64,000 nt of DNA, from contig NZ_JACOGF010000014.1 of NCBI RefSeq assembly GCF_014284335.1, positions 108,119 to 172,118 of the forward strand, written 5' to 3'. Source of the stretch: Undibacterium hunanense (lineage in GTDB: Bacteria; Pseudomonadota; Gammaproteobacteria; Burkholderiales; Burkholderiaceae_D). This document shows positions 46,583 to 56,488 of the stretch, piece after piece (position 1 is the stretch's first letter; the number at the start of each line of letters is the position of its first letter). A model generated the notes under the pieces. It did no database searches and had not been told where the DNA came from. It saw only the letters and a list, made by a program, of their open reading frames with translations. A program made the translations under genes and the position numbers.

Positions 46583-47373
46583 AGCGCATCCACCAGATCT
46601 GCGCTGGCACGCCGGAAAATCCAGAAAGAAAATATAAACAAACCTGATGACAACAGGAAAGGAGTAAGCAGATCATGCAGGGAAGGATGTGTGCCGTACA
46701 ACATCGCATTCTGATAAATTTTGACCAGCGGTGTAATGGGATTCAGGCTCAGCATGGCGGCATATTGTTTCGGCAGGGTATCGCTTAAATAGACTACAGG
46801 CGTGAACCAGAACCACAATTGCAGAACAATGCCCATGACCTGGCCGACATCGCGGGAGAACACATTCAGCAAGCCCAGCAAGATTCCCAGGCCAAATGCA
46901 AACATGACTATCAACAGCATGCCAATCGGTAAGGCTAACCAGGCCATGGTAGGCATATGACCAAAGAACAGGAAGACCACGGCTATCGCTGCCAGCAGCA
47001 AGAGATGATTGAGCAGGGCGCTGCCACCAACAATCATGGGCAGACACATGCGCGGAAATGCAATCTTTTTCAGTGTATTGGAATAGTCGATAAAGACCGT
47101 GGTGCAGCGTGTGATGATTTCCGAAAACAGGCCCCAGGCAGACATGCCTGCCATCAGATAAATGGCGTAGGCAGACTTGTTGTCGATGTTTGGCATCTTG
47201 GCTGCCAGCACTTCGGATAACACGATGGCGAAGATCGTGGCTTGCGCCAGTGGATTAAGTATCATCCATATGGCACCCAGTTTGCTGCGTGCAAACCGGC
47301 CAGAAAATTCGGCCTTGATGGACGATAGAATAAAGTGGCGGTAGTGCCACAGTGAGATAAGTACAGCTTTCAA
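46579..47373 (-). CDS. wzm: Polysaccharide ABC exporter permease
   Basis: Membrane channel partner of Wzt (264 residues, six hydrophobic segments). N-terminal KAEFSGRFARSKLGAIWMILNPLAQ is characteristic of Wzm/KpsM-like ABC-2 permeases, as are the FGLGILLGLLNVFSRDVG and FWFTPVVYL blocks. Lies between manC and wzt in one minus-strand operon. Confidence 0.94.
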   Translation of the reverse strand: MKAVLISLWHYRHFILSSIKAEFSGRFARSKLGAIWMILNPLAQATIFAIVLSEVLAAKMPNIDNKSAYAIYLMAGMSAWGLFSEIITRCTTVFIDYSNTLKKIAFPRMCLPMIVGGSALLNHLLLLAAIAVVFLFFGHMPTMAWLALPIGMLLIVMFAFGLGILLGLLNVFSRDVGQVMGIVLQLWFWFTPVVYLSDTLPKQYAAMLSLNPITPLVKIYQNAMLYGTHPSLHDLLTPFLLSSGLFIFSFWIFRRASADLVDAL

Positions 47374-47396
47374 AACGTTACTTTCCTTAGCGGTAA

Positions 47397-48851
47397 TTAA
47401 CCCGCGACACGACCATAGATATCATCAAAACGGACGATGTCGTCTTCGCCAAGATAGGCGCCAGATTGTACTTCGATCAATTCCAGATCGGTGTCACCCG
47501 GGTTTTCCAGACGGTGTTTGACACCCAGAGGAATATAAGTGGACTGATTGGCCACCAGGGTCATGACATCCTCACCCCGGGTTACCAGGGCAGTGCCACT
47601 GACCACGATCCAGTGTTCGGCGCGGTGATTGTGCATTTGCATTGACAGGCGACCACCCGGTTTGACCACGATGCGTTTCACCTGGAAGTGCTCGCCGCTG
47701 TCTACGGAGTCATAGTGACCCCAGGGGCGGTAGACTTTGCGGTGATTGTCTGTTTGCGTGTAGTTTTCTTCTTTCAGTCTTGTCACGACACGCTTGATAT
47801 TCTGGGTATTGGCCTTGTTGGTGACCAGTACTGCATCCGGTGTTTCTATCACGATCACATCTTCCAGACCCAGGCATGCTACCAGACGGCTGTCCGAGAT
47901 GACGAGGCAATTGCGCGAATCTTCCAGCAAGACGTCGCCATGCACGGTATTGCCGTTGTCATCTTTGTCAGATACTTGCCATACGGCATCCCATGCGCCT
48001 ACATCCGACCAGCCAGCATCAAATGGCACGACATAGCCGGGAATATTCAGGTCCTTGTCATTACCGAGTTTTTCCATGACCGCATAGTCGATGGAGTCGG
48101 CGGGGCAGGACAGGAAGGCTTCTTTGTCCACACGGACAAAATCGCAATCCAGGCTGGCCTTCTGCATGGATGCCTGACAGGCAGTGTACATGGCCGGGTT
48201 GAAGTGCTGTATGGCTTTCAGCCAGGTGCTGGCGCGCATCATGAAGATACCGCTGTTCCATAAGTGACGCCCACCTTCCAGGTATTGCCGGGCGACTTCG
48301 AGCACCGGTTTTTCTACAAAAGCCTGCAACTCGCGCACTTGCGTATCTGCCATCTGGTCGCCAGTCTGGATATAACCGTAACCAGTCTCAGGGCGGTCAG
48401 GAACAATCCCGAAAGTCACCATGGCACCATCCAGCGCCTGCTGCAAGCCGTTTTGTATTGCCTGATGAAAGCCAGGTTTGTCATTGATGACATGGTCTGC
48501 GGGCATGACCAGCAACACGGCGTCGCTATCGCTGGCAACGGCAGAAAAAGCAGCCAGTGTCAGTGCTGGTGCTGTGTTACGGCCTGCCGGTTCCAGTAAC
48601 AGTGCGCAGTTGTTGAAGCCGGCTACACGCAGTTGTTCTGCCGTGATGAAGCGGTATTCTTCATTGCAGACCACGATCATTCTCTGGGCAACACCTATAC
48701 TGCCATCGAAGTCGCGCACACGCGTGGCGGTGGCTTGCAGCATGGTTTCTTCGCCTATCAGGGCGAGCAATTGTTTTGGGTGCTTTTCACGAGATAGCGG
48801 CCATAACCGGGTTCCGGAACCCCCGGAGAGAATGACAGGCTGTAATAACAT
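47397..48851 (-). CDS. manC: Mannose-1-phosphate guanylyltransferase / mannose-6-phosphate isomerase
   Basis: Bifunctional enzyme (484 residues) that supplies GDP-mannose. The N-terminal nucleotidyltransferase shows VILSGGSGTRLWPLSREKHPK (21-residue family block, split here as the GSGTRLWP core), and FVEKPVLEVA. The C-terminal cupin isomerase domain shows QMHNHRAEHW and YIPLGVKHRLENPG. It feeds gmd. Phosphomannomutase is not in the window. First gene of the manC-wzm-wzt operon. Confidence 0.95.
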   Translation of the reverse strand: MLLQPVILSGGSGTRLWPLSREKHPKQLLALIGEETMLQATATRVRDFDGSIGVAQRMIVVCNEEYRFITAEQLRVAGFNNCALLLEPAGRNTAPALTLAAFSAVASDSDAVLLVMPADHVINDKPGFHQAIQNGLQQALDGAMVTFGIVPDRPETGYGYIQTGDQMADTQVRELQAFVEKPVLEVARQYLEGGRHLWNSGIFMMRASTWLKAIQHFNPAMYTACQASMQKASLDCDFVRVDKEAFLSCPADSIDYAVMEKLGNDKDLNIPGYVVPFDAGWSDVGAWDAVWQVSDKDDNGNTVHGDVLLEDSRNCLVISDSRLVACLGLEDVIVIETPDAVLVTNKANTQNIKRVVTRLKEENYTQTDNHRKVYRPWGHYDSVDSGEHFQVKRIVVKPGGRLSMQMHNHRAEHWIVVSGTALVTRGEDVMTLVANQSTYIPLGVKHRLENPGDTDLELIEVQSGAYLGEDDIVRFDDIYGRVAG

Positions 48852-49181
48852 GTTAACTTTCTTGTGTTCTTTGCCGTTTGGCAGATAATTATAAAATATA
48901 AATCTTTTGCAATACGAAGCCCGCGCCTGTGGTTCAGGGTACCGCGGATGTGGGCTGGCGCTGAATAAGCTAAACTGGCGGCATCCGCGCGGCTAAACCA
49001 CGACTAAGCAATAGCTGCACTGGCACAACAGGATTTCTTGCAGCACGACAGACATTTCGTAGAAGTAAAGCTGGCGTCGATAAATTCGTCGCAGTTTACA
49101 TCATCATTTATACTTCTACCCCTTTTTGCGGTTCAAAAACTGATCATTTGCCGCCAATTATGAATAAAACACTCTGATTAT
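48852..49181. other. 330-bp divergent spacer between manC and the methyltransferase gene
   Basis: AT-rich near both ends. It contains an 8-bp inverted repeat, CGCGGATG (48943-48950) and CATCCGCG (48982-48989), 31 bp apart. No TGTGA-type site, no clear -35/-10 pair and no credible ORF were seen. Confidence 0.45.
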
Positions 49182-50537
49182 ATGGCGATACAGAACAAAT
49201 CCGAATCCGAAACGCAGCAACTGGCTGAAAAGGCCAGTGTCATACAGCATCGCAGAAGACATAGCGCTCCTGTGCAAGATATCACCGCACAAGTGGCACC
49301 GAAACCATCAAAAGCAAGGGAAGGCAGTGTGAATCCGGACGCCAGCGCAGAAAATCAGAATCCGCAGCCAGCACCGGCACCAGTACCTTCTTCCTCTGGA
49401 TTCAGGCAAAAAATCCGTCGCATACCGGGGCTTGGCTACGCGCTGGCCTGGTGTAATGCTTTATTGCGGCTTCCCCGGACGCGATTTCAGACCGAGGTCG
49501 CATTAACACAATTACACGGACGCATAGATAATTTGCAACAGCAAATCCATGAGCAATTGCAGCGTCATGCTGATTTGCAGCAGCAACTGCACGTGCAAAG
49601 CCAGCGCATTGCGGAACTCGAAGCCCCCAGGCTTGCGATGCGCATGGATCAGTATGATGCACTGGACGTAGGTAACCGACTGATGCAGTTTGATCGTTTG
49701 CAAATTGGGCGGCAGTTGCGCTCAGTCAATCTGATGATGCGTACCAGCCTGCAAAATGAGCGCAACCAGGTCGGCAATATCAGCAATACGGTGCCTGATC
49801 TGACAGCTGTTCCAGCAAATGTATCACTGCCAAAACCAGCGATACAAAGTCCGGTCATGGCCAGCGATTTTGATCAGGATCAGTTTTATCTGGAATTTGA
49901 AGCCTTGTTCCGCGGTTCACGCGAAGATATCAAGGGCAGGCTGAAGGTGTATTTACCGTATCTGTCACATATCAGCGCGGAACCCAAAGATCAGCGCAAA
50001 ATGGTGATCGATGTCGGTTGTGGTCGTGGCGAATGGCTGGAACTGCTGGACGAACACGGCATCCCGGCCATGGGCGTGGATATGAATCATTCCATGGTCA
50101 ATGCCTGTCTGGATCGTGGCTTTCTGGTACGTCATGCCGATGCCATCGCTTACTTGCGCGAACAGGAGGCAGGCAGTATCGGTGCCGTGACCGGTTTTCA
50201 GATTATCGAACATCTGCCATTTGAGCAATTGATTGCCTTGTTTGATGCTGCCCGTCACGCTCTTTGTCCTGGTGGTGTCATTATTTTTGAAACGCCGAAT
50301 CCGGAAAATCTGAAAGTCGGCGCGTGCAATTTTTATTTTGATCCTACGCATTTGCATCCGATTGTGCCGCAAGTGGCTGAATTCATGGCGCGTCAACGTG
50401 GATTTTCTCATGCCGAGATTTTGCGTTTGCATCCCTACCCGGATGACCACTTGTTGCACGGTGGAACAGCAGTAGAAGCAGTGATCAACAAAGAGTTGTT
50501 CGGTGCTCAGGATTATGCAGTCATAGGTCGTAAATAA
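49182..50537 (+). CDS. Coiled-coil SAM-dependent methyltransferase of the polysaccharide region
   Basis: Protein of 451 residues. The N-terminus (about 1-75) is charged and probably disordered. A short helical region with IPGLGYALAWCNALLRLPRT and a heptad coiled coil (about 105-150, Q/L/R rich) follow. A class I methyltransferase domain spans about 230-440: VIDVGCGRGEWLELL at about 275, GFQIIEHLPFE, and ETPNPENLKVG. It resembles chain-capping methyltransferases of ABC-exported O-antigens (WbdD), but has no kinase domain and its coiled coil precedes rather than follows the enzyme. One base separates it from the next gene. Confidence 0.8.
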   Translation: MAIQNKSESETQQLAEKASVIQHRRRHSAPVQDITAQVAPKPSKAREGSVNPDASAENQNPQPAPAPVPSSSGFRQKIRRIPGLGYALAWCNALLRLPRTRFQTEVALTQLHGRIDNLQQQIHEQLQRHADLQQQLHVQSQRIAELEAPRLAMRMDQYDALDVGNRLMQFDRLQIGRQLRSVNLMMRTSLQNERNQVGNISNTVPDLTAVPANVSLPKPAIQSPVMASDFDQDQFYLEFEALFRGSREDIKGRLKVYLPYLSHISAEPKDQRKMVIDVGCGRGEWLELLDEHGIPAMGVDMNHSMVNACLDRGFLVRHADAIAYLREQEAGSIGAVTGFQIIEHLPFEQLIALFDAARHALCPGGVIIFETPNPENLKVGACNFYFDPTHLHPIVPQVAEFMARQRGFSHAEILRLHPYPDDHLLHGGTAVEAVINKELFGAQDYAVIGRK

Positions 50538-50538
50538 G

Positions 50539-53500
50539 ATGCAAATACATCAATTCAGCCCTTCCTGCGGGAGAGGTGACGGCGTCAGCAATGGTATGTT
50601 TTTTACCCGCAGTCTGTTGCGGGAAATGGGATTTGAATCAGATATTTTTTGCGATCTGGTGCAGGATGAAGTGCGGGACGAAGTCCGGCACATGAGTGAA
50701 CTGGAACTGGACAGCAGCGATATCTTGCTGGTGCATCACAGTCTGGGATATGAAAACTGCGCATGGCTGGCAGAAACGAAAGCCCGCAAGGTGCTGGTCT
50801 ATCACAATATTACCCCGCCTCAGTTTTTGCCAGAAAACGGTTTGCCTGAACTGAGTATTCTTGGGCGCGAGCAACTAAAATTGTGGATGCCTGATTTTCA
50901 GGCGGCGATTGGAGATTCTGATATCAATTGCGCTGAACTGCGTGATGCCAATTACCTGAATATTGCGACCATACCTTTGTTGGTGGATGTGACGCGGTGG
51001 CAGGGGCATAGCTACCATGTTGAACGGATCAACAGTTTGCGTGGCGCGCACAATATCCTGTTTGTCGGGCGTTTTTGTGAGCACAAGCATCAACTGCAGT
51101 TGGTCGAGATGTTGCAGGAGTTGCGCTATTTTTCGCGTCAGCCGGTACGTCTGATTCTGGCCGGTGGTGTCACCAGCATGCCTTATGAACAGCAGGTGCG
51201 CGAGCGCATCCAGCAACTGGATCTGAACGCACAGGTAGTGATTACCGGAAAAGTGGATGAGGCTGATTTGCTGGCCTTGTACCGCAGTGCCGATGTGTAT
51301 GTGAGCCTGAGCGAGCATGAAGGTTTTGGCATGCCGTTGATTGAAGCGATGTTGCATGATGTGCCCGTGATTGCCCGTACTACGGACGGTGTCAGCGCCA
51401 CCATGGGTGCCGCAGGCATCCTGCTGGATGCGGATGTCAGCCCGACAACCTGTGCCGCGCATGTGCACATGGTGTTGAGCGAACCTGCATTGCGCCGCCA
51501 TATCATCGCAGCCCAAAGAAAAAATATACAACGTTTTTCCAGAGAGCAGATAAAGCAGTCTTTACAGACATTCTTGCAGCGAATGGATGTGTCCATTCCT
51601 CAATTGAATGCAGTTTCAGCGACCAGTTCTGCTGCCAGATGGCAGATGGAGGGGCCGTTTGATTCCAGTTACAGCCTGGCGATTGTGAATGCGGAACTGG
51701 CTCGTGCATTGTCGCCGCAAATGGAAAAACCGATTCGCCTTGGCCTGCGTAGCCGTGAAGGGTATGGTGATTTCGCCGCATCTGAGAGTTTTCTCGCAGC
51801 CAACCCCGATTTGGCTGCCATGCAAATGGTCACCCTGAACGCAAAGGATATGCCCGATCTGGTGTTGCGTAACTGCTATCCGCCGACACTGGATGACATG
51901 CAGGCCAGAGTGCGGGTAGTGCATTCTTATGGATGGGAAGAAACCGGTTTCCCGGCCGGATTTGTGAATGAATTCAATCGCAAGCTGGATCTGATTACGG
52001 TGGTATCGCGCTTTGTCGGCAAGGTGTTGCGTGACAGCGGTGTACGGGTACCGATTGCTGCGGTTGGCAATGGCGTCGATCATTTGCTCAATATCGTTGC
52101 TGAACCGCTGGCCCCAGACCTGTTATCTGCGCTGAAGACCTATCGTTTCCTGCATATTTCCTCCGCTTTTCCGCGCAAGGGTGTGGATGCTTTATTGGCG
52201 GCTTATGGCCAGATTTTCCGGGATACGGATGATGTCAGTCTGGTCATCAAGACCTTTCCCAATCCGCACAATGATGTCGCTGAACAACTGCTTAAAATGC
52301 AGCAAGATGATGCTCACTATCCACATGTGTGCGTGATTATGGAGGATTATTCCCAGGGACAGATACGGGCCCTGTACGAGGCATGTGATGCCGTCGTTGC
52401 CCCCAGCCGTGGTGAAGGTTTCGGTTTGCCGGTAGCAGAAGCCATGTTGATGAAATTACCCGTCATCACCACGGCCTGGAGTGGGCAGATGGATTTCTGC
52501 GATGAGGGCAAGGCCTGGCTATGCAACTATCATTTCGCCAAATCGACATCGCATTTCAGTTCCTCGCATTCGTCCTGGGCTGATCCGGATGTTGATCATC
52601 TGGCTGCCCTGATGAAAGAAGTGCATGCCAGCCCCGCCGGTCTGATTGCTGCCAGGACAGGGGCCGCCTATGATTACATCTCTCAACACTATGCCTGGGC
52701 GAATGTTGCTGACCGGACGCGGCAGGCGATTGCCGCACTTGAACAGCAGCCACTATTGCGCAAGGAGCCTCGCATAGGCTGGATCAGTAGCTGGAATGCA
52801 CGCTGCGGTATTGCTTCTTATTCCTCATTTCTTTCTTCCGGCATGCCGGCAGACAGGCTGATGTTCCTGAGTAGTTATATCCCGGAAAGAACGGCCCGCG
52901 ATGCAGATAATGTCATTCGTTGCTGGGAAGCCAGTATGGAAGAGACACTGGAATACGCTTACCTGAATATTCAGGAACAAAAGCTCGAAGCCATCGTGAT
53001 TCAATACAATTTCGGTTTCTTTCCTTTATCCGCTTTGGCCAGGCTGATAACGCGTCTGCATGCAGAACATATTCCGGTATATGTTTTCTTCCATTCCACT
53101 GCAGATGTCAATTATGAACAGGAAGTGATTTCTTTGCGAAATATCGTGCCCGAATTGAAAATGGCGGAGCGTTTGTTCGTGCACGGCATTGGTGATTTGA
53201 ACAGACTCAAGGATTTTGGAATAACAGATAATCTGGTTTTCTTTCCGCAGGGACTGATGCCTGCCCAGGCGCGTGCATCTTCACTGATAGACGCACGGCA
53301 TCTTGAAGGTAAGAGGGTTGTTGCTGCCTATGGCTTCTTGTTGCCGCATAAAGGCATACAGCCCCTGATCAAGGCGTTTGCCATGCTGGCAAAGGACAAT
53401 GAGGATTATCATTTGTTGCTGGTGACTTCCCTGTATCCAGGGGGTATTTCGCAACATGAATATCAGCAATGCCGTCACCTGATGCATGAACTGAACATAC

Positions 53501-53898
53501 AGGACCGCGTTACTTTCCTGACAGACTACCTGACGGATGAAGTAAGTCAATCCTGGTTACAGCAGGCCGACCTGATTGTCTATCCTTACCAGCAAACACA
53601 GGAGTCTTCCAGTGCTGCCGTGCGTATGGGGCTGGCATCCGGGTGTCCTGTCGCGGTTACACCGTTGTCAATTTTTGACGATGTGAAAGAGGCGGTACAC
53701 ATCCTGCCAGGAACTGAGCCAGAAGATCTTGCACGCGGCATTACGGCGATTCTGGATGACCAGCAGGCCTTGAGTGAGAAAGCGGCTCAGGCTCAGGCAT
53801 GGACCGCAACGCGGCAATGGCCGGCTTTGTCGCAGCGCTTGTTGAATATTATCGACGGCGTGGCAAATACGCTGGATATCGAAATTGGCAGGTTGTAA
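50539..53898 (+). CDS. Three-module GT4 glycosyltransferase
   Basis: Unusually long cytoplasmic enzyme of 1119 residues, apparently three GT-B modules. Module 1 (about 1-350) has VGRFCEHKHQLQLV and SEHEGFGMPLIEAML near 260. Module 2 (about 365-735) has SSAFPRKGVDALLAAY and SRGEGFGLPVAEAML near 622. Module 3 (about 745-1110) has the more divergent GISQHEYQQC and QTQESSSAAVRMGLASGCPV near 1015. It has no membrane segment and is in an operon with the methyltransferase. It may build a repeating unit of several linkages in one polypeptide; activity of each module is unproven. Confidence 0.85.
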   Translation: MQIHQFSPSCGRGDGVSNGMFFTRSLLREMGFESDIFCDLVQDEVRDEVRHMSELELDSSDILLVHHSLGYENCAWLAETKARKVLVYHNITPPQFLPENGLPELSILGREQLKLWMPDFQAAIGDSDINCAELRDANYLNIATIPLLVDVTRWQGHSYHVERINSLRGAHNILFVGRFCEHKHQLQLVEMLQELRYFSRQPVRLILAGGVTSMPYEQQVRERIQQLDLNAQVVITGKVDEADLLALYRSADVYVSLSEHEGFGMPLIEAMLHDVPVIARTTDGVSATMGAAGILLDADVSPTTCAAHVHMVLSEPALRRHIIAAQRKNIQRFSREQIKQSLQTFLQRMDVSIPQLNAVSATSSAARWQMEGPFDSSYSLAIVNAELARALSPQMEKPIRLGLRSREGYGDFAASESFLAANPDLAAMQMVTLNAKDMPDLVLRNCYPPTLDDMQARVRVVHSYGWEETGFPAGFVNEFNRKLDLITVVSRFVGKVLRDSGVRVPIAAVGNGVDHLLNIVAEPLAPDLLSALKTYRFLHISSAFPRKGVDALLAAYGQIFRDTDDVSLVIKTFPNPHNDVAEQLLKMQQDDAHYPHVCVIMEDYSQGQIRALYEACDAVVAPSRGEGFGLPVAEAMLMKLPVITTAWSGQMDFCDEGKAWLCNYHFAKSTSHFSSSHSSWADPDVDHLAALMKEVHASPAGLIAARTGAAYDYISQHYAWANVADRTRQAIAALEQQPLLRKEPRIGWISSWNARCGIASYSSFLSSGMPADRLMFLSSYIPERTARDADNVIRCWEASMEETLEYAYLNIQEQKLEAIVIQYNFGFFPLSALARLITRLHAEHIPVYVFFHSTADVNYEQEVISLRNIVPELKMAERLFVHGIGDLNRLKDFGITDNLVFFPQGLMPAQARASSLIDARHLEGKRVVAAYGFLLPHKGIQPLIKAFAMLAKDNEDYHLLLVTSLYPGGISQHEYQQCRHLMHELNIQDRVTFLTDYLTDEVSQSWLQQADLIVYPYQQTQESSSAAVRMGLASGCPVAVTPLSIFDDVKEAVHILPGTEPEDLARGITAILDDQQALSEKAAQAQAWTATRQWPALSQRLLNIIDGVANTLDIEIGRL

Positions 53899-53920
53899 GC
53901 CGCTTGATACTGGCGATTAT

Positions 53921-53943
53921 GCCTGCGGTCAGTGGCCGCAGGC
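53921..53943. terminator. Hairpin between the convergent GT4 and SGNH genes
   Basis: GCCTGCGG (53921-53928) pairs with CCGCAGGC (53936-53943) around a 7-base loop. It overlaps the last codons and stop of the SGNH-like gene on the minus strand. No U-tract. Confidence 0.5.
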
Positions 53944-54903
53944 GGTTTGTGGTCTTGAGTGCAATAGTTGTATCAGCCGGGCAGTATGTTTGCTTCTGGC
54001 CCAATCCTGCAAATGATGATCGGTATCGAAAAACCAGCCTGGCGGGTACATGAAATCTTGTGGTTTGCCTAGAAATTCCAGGCCAAGTTGTTTCAGCCGG
54101 TTTGGCAATTGCGTGTAGAACACCTGGTCCTCAGGGTCAGTATCATATTTCGCATGGTGTAACAGTACCGTTGGTACGGCAATCAGGCAGATTTGCTGAT
54201 TCTTTGCCCATAGGGCGTAGTCTGCGATGCTGCTCCAGCCACCGGTTTCGGTATCGGCCCTGCGGCCGTAATTCCAGGCTTTGGCTGCCTTGACAGCGGC
54301 GATGTCACCGGGTGACCGCTCAGCCGGGCTGGTGTGGGTCTGATCGCCTCGTGCGTCCAGATGGTGGGCACCATAAGTGCCATTGGTGACGGGCAGGTCT
54401 GGCAGATGGCGCAAGCCATTCAGCAAACGCTCTGCACTCAGGCCCGCTGCAAATTTTAATTGACCTGTACGGTCCAGACTGCGCCAGTAATCAAGATCGC
54501 GGCCCATGACATAGTCAATTACCTGGGCATTGGCTTTACCTTCATCCAGATACAAAGCATATTCCATGGGCATCAGAATAATGTCACCCGGGCGGGCCAC
54601 CCGTTTGGAGACGTCCAGTATGTAAGGCAGGCCAAGCCCTGCATTGACGCCAAGATTGATGACCGGGCGCTGCCAGTCTTGTTCCAGCATGCCCGAATCG
54701 ATGCCAAACATGGCATTTGAGCCAGCCACGATCAGGACACGCGGCCCGCTGGCTTGTTGTGCTGCGTGTATTTTGTGCTGATAGGCATCGAATACCCAGC
54801 GTGAGCTGGAAGTGCCTGAACCTAGCTGGTATTTAATGCCTATGATCCATACAACCGACCATATGAGAAAGATGCTTGTGGCACTGATCCAGAATTTTTT
54901 CAT
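53929..54903 (-). CDS. SGNH/DltD-like periplasmic partner of the second MBOAT protein
   Basis: Protein of 324 residues with one N-terminal membrane anchor (about 5-25). IVAGSNAMFGID supplies a GSN block resembling the nucleophile region of DltD/AlgX-like SGNH proteins, NLGVNAGLG follows, and DTDHHLQDWARS near the C-terminus could hold the catalytic D-x-x-H. It lies 12 bp downstream of the MBOAT gene. It probably transfers or positions an acyl group on the surface polysaccharide. Confidence 0.72.
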   Translation of the reverse strand: MKKFWISATSIFLIWSVVWIIGIKYQLGSGTSSSRWVFDAYQHKIHAAQQASGPRVLIVAGSNAMFGIDSGMLEQDWQRPVINLGVNAGLGLPYILDVSKRVARPGDIILMPMEYALYLDEGKANAQVIDYVMGRDLDYWRSLDRTGQLKFAAGLSAERLLNGLRHLPDLPVTNGTYGAHHLDARGDQTHTSPAERSPGDIAAVKAAKAWNYGRRADTETGGWSSIADYALWAKNQQICLIAVPTVLLHHAKYDTDPEDQVFYTQLPNRLKQLGLEFLGKPQDFMYPPGWFFDTDHHLQDWARSKHTARLIQLLHSRPQTACGH

Positions 54904-54915
54904 GCTCTGACTTCC

Positions 54916-56439
54916 TCAAAAATTGAAGTAGAGAAATTCTGTGGCGGGCCGCACGGCCATCCATTTCAGCGCCAGCCAGAAACAGGTGCCGCAGCCTATG
55001 CCTAGTGCGATCTGCATTCTTGCACCTATGGTCTTGAGGCGGACATTGGCATTGGCATCATAAGAAAGCAGTTGCACCGAATTTGGCAGGCACCAGACGG
55101 TCAGCAGTCCTATGCCTATCCATGCCCACGCCAGGTCTGGGGAGGCACTTAGCAAGCCTTCTGCCAGTTGTGCCGGGGCATGCCAGGGCAGGGCAGGCAT
55201 GGGATTGCCAGAGAAGGGTTGTAACAGGGCGGCATACATGTGCCATGCGCTGTTCATGTCGTTGGCCCTGAACAGTATCCATGCAAATGCGACCAGTAAA
55301 AATGTCAGGACGGTCATGATGGCATCCGGCAGGGTTTGCCATGCTTTTGCCAGTGTGGGTCTGCTTTTCAGCAAATGATGCCAGAAATGATTGATGAGCA
55401 GCATGCTGCCATGCAATGCGCCCCACAACATGAAGTTCCAGCCTGCACCGTGCCAGATGCCTGCCAGCAGCATCGTCAGCCAAAGATTCCGATAACGCTT
55501 GAATTCACCATGGCGATTACCGCCCAGGGGGATATACAGATAGTCACGCAAAAAACTCGAGAGTGTCATGTGCCAGCGGCGCCAGAAATCGATGATGGAT
55601 GTCGCTTTATAGGGAGAAAAGAAATTGACCGGCAATTTGAAGCCAAACATCAGGGCCAGACCAATGGCCATGTCCGAGTAGGCTGAAAAATCAAAATACA
55701 ATTGCAGTGTATAGGCCAGCATGGCTTGCCAGGCCGCCTCACCACCAGGAGTAGCTTGTTTTGCCAATTCAAATACCGGGCTGGCATAGCGTGCCAGGCT
55801 ATCGGCCAGGATGGTTTTTTTGAACAAGCCCAGTGCCAGAAAAGAAAAGCCGGTTACCAGTGCTTCTTTTTGTGAAAACAGGGGATTGCTGTCGGTATTG
55901 GCTTGTGCAATCAGTGGCTTGTGATGCACGATGGGGCCTGCGATCAATTGCGGGAAAAAGGAAACAAAGAACAGGTAGTCGAGTGCGTCATGCCTTTGCA
56001 CTTGCCCACGCCGGCAATCGACCAGATAGGCAATTTTCTGGAAAGTCACGAATGAAATCGCCAGCGGCAGGACGATAGGGTCGAAGGGTGGTGCCGCCTG
56101 AAACAGTCCAAACAGGTTTGCCGCAAGAAAATACGTGTATTTGAAACCCCCGAGTACCAGCAAATTGAAGCCTATGCCAAGCTTTAACCATAGCCCGGCA
56201 CGCGCCTCGGCAGCCTGCTGACGGGCATGTAAAATACGGCCGCCCAGCCAGAAATTGATACTGATGGAGGTCAGCAATACTGCCAAATAACGGACATCCC
56301 AGACTGCATAAAAAAACAGGGAAGCGATGACCAGCCAGCTCAGGGCGATGCGCAGGCCAGCCCTTTTTTGCAGGAAGAGCCAGACGGCCAGTGTGACTGG
56401 CAAAAAGGCAAACAAAAAACCAAATGAGTTAAATAGCAT
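54916..56439 (-). CDS. MBOAT family membrane O-acyltransferase (second copy)
   Basis: Inner-membrane acyltransferase of 507 residues and about 10-12 helices. It carries the same hallmarks as the gene at 4757: MLFNSFGFLFAFLP start, FWRRWHMTLSSFLRDYLYIPLGGNRHG-type core (split over residues near 310-340), and GIWHGAG / GALHGS histidines. The two proteins are clearly paralogous but quite diverged, so they may serve different polymers. Located between the CRP-like gene and the SGNH gene on one strand, 49 bp after the former. Confidence 0.9.
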   Translation of the reverse strand: MLFNSFGFLFAFLPVTLAVWLFLQKRAGLRIALSWLVIASLFFYAVWDVRYLAVLLTSISINFWLGGRILHARQQAAEARAGLWLKLGIGFNLLVLGGFKYTYFLAANLFGLFQAAPPFDPIVLPLAISFVTFQKIAYLVDCRRGQVQRHDALDYLFFVSFFPQLIAGPIVHHKPLIAQANTDSNPLFSQKEALVTGFSFLALGLFKKTILADSLARYASPVFELAKQATPGGEAAWQAMLAYTLQLYFDFSAYSDMAIGLALMFGFKLPVNFFSPYKATSIIDFWRRWHMTLSSFLRDYLYIPLGGNRHGEFKRYRNLWLTMLLAGIWHGAGWNFMLWGALHGSMLLINHFWHHLLKSRPTLAKAWQTLPDAIMTVLTFLLVAFAWILFRANDMNSAWHMYAALLQPFSGNPMPALPWHAPAQLAEGLLSASPDLAWAWIGIGLLTVWCLPNSVQLLSYDANANVRLKTIGARMQIALGIGCGTCFWLALKWMAVRPATEFLYFNF

Positions 56440-56488
56440 CGTCAGCCAGGCGATGTAGCGTCACTGAGAGCGCAACTGATGCACGGTT

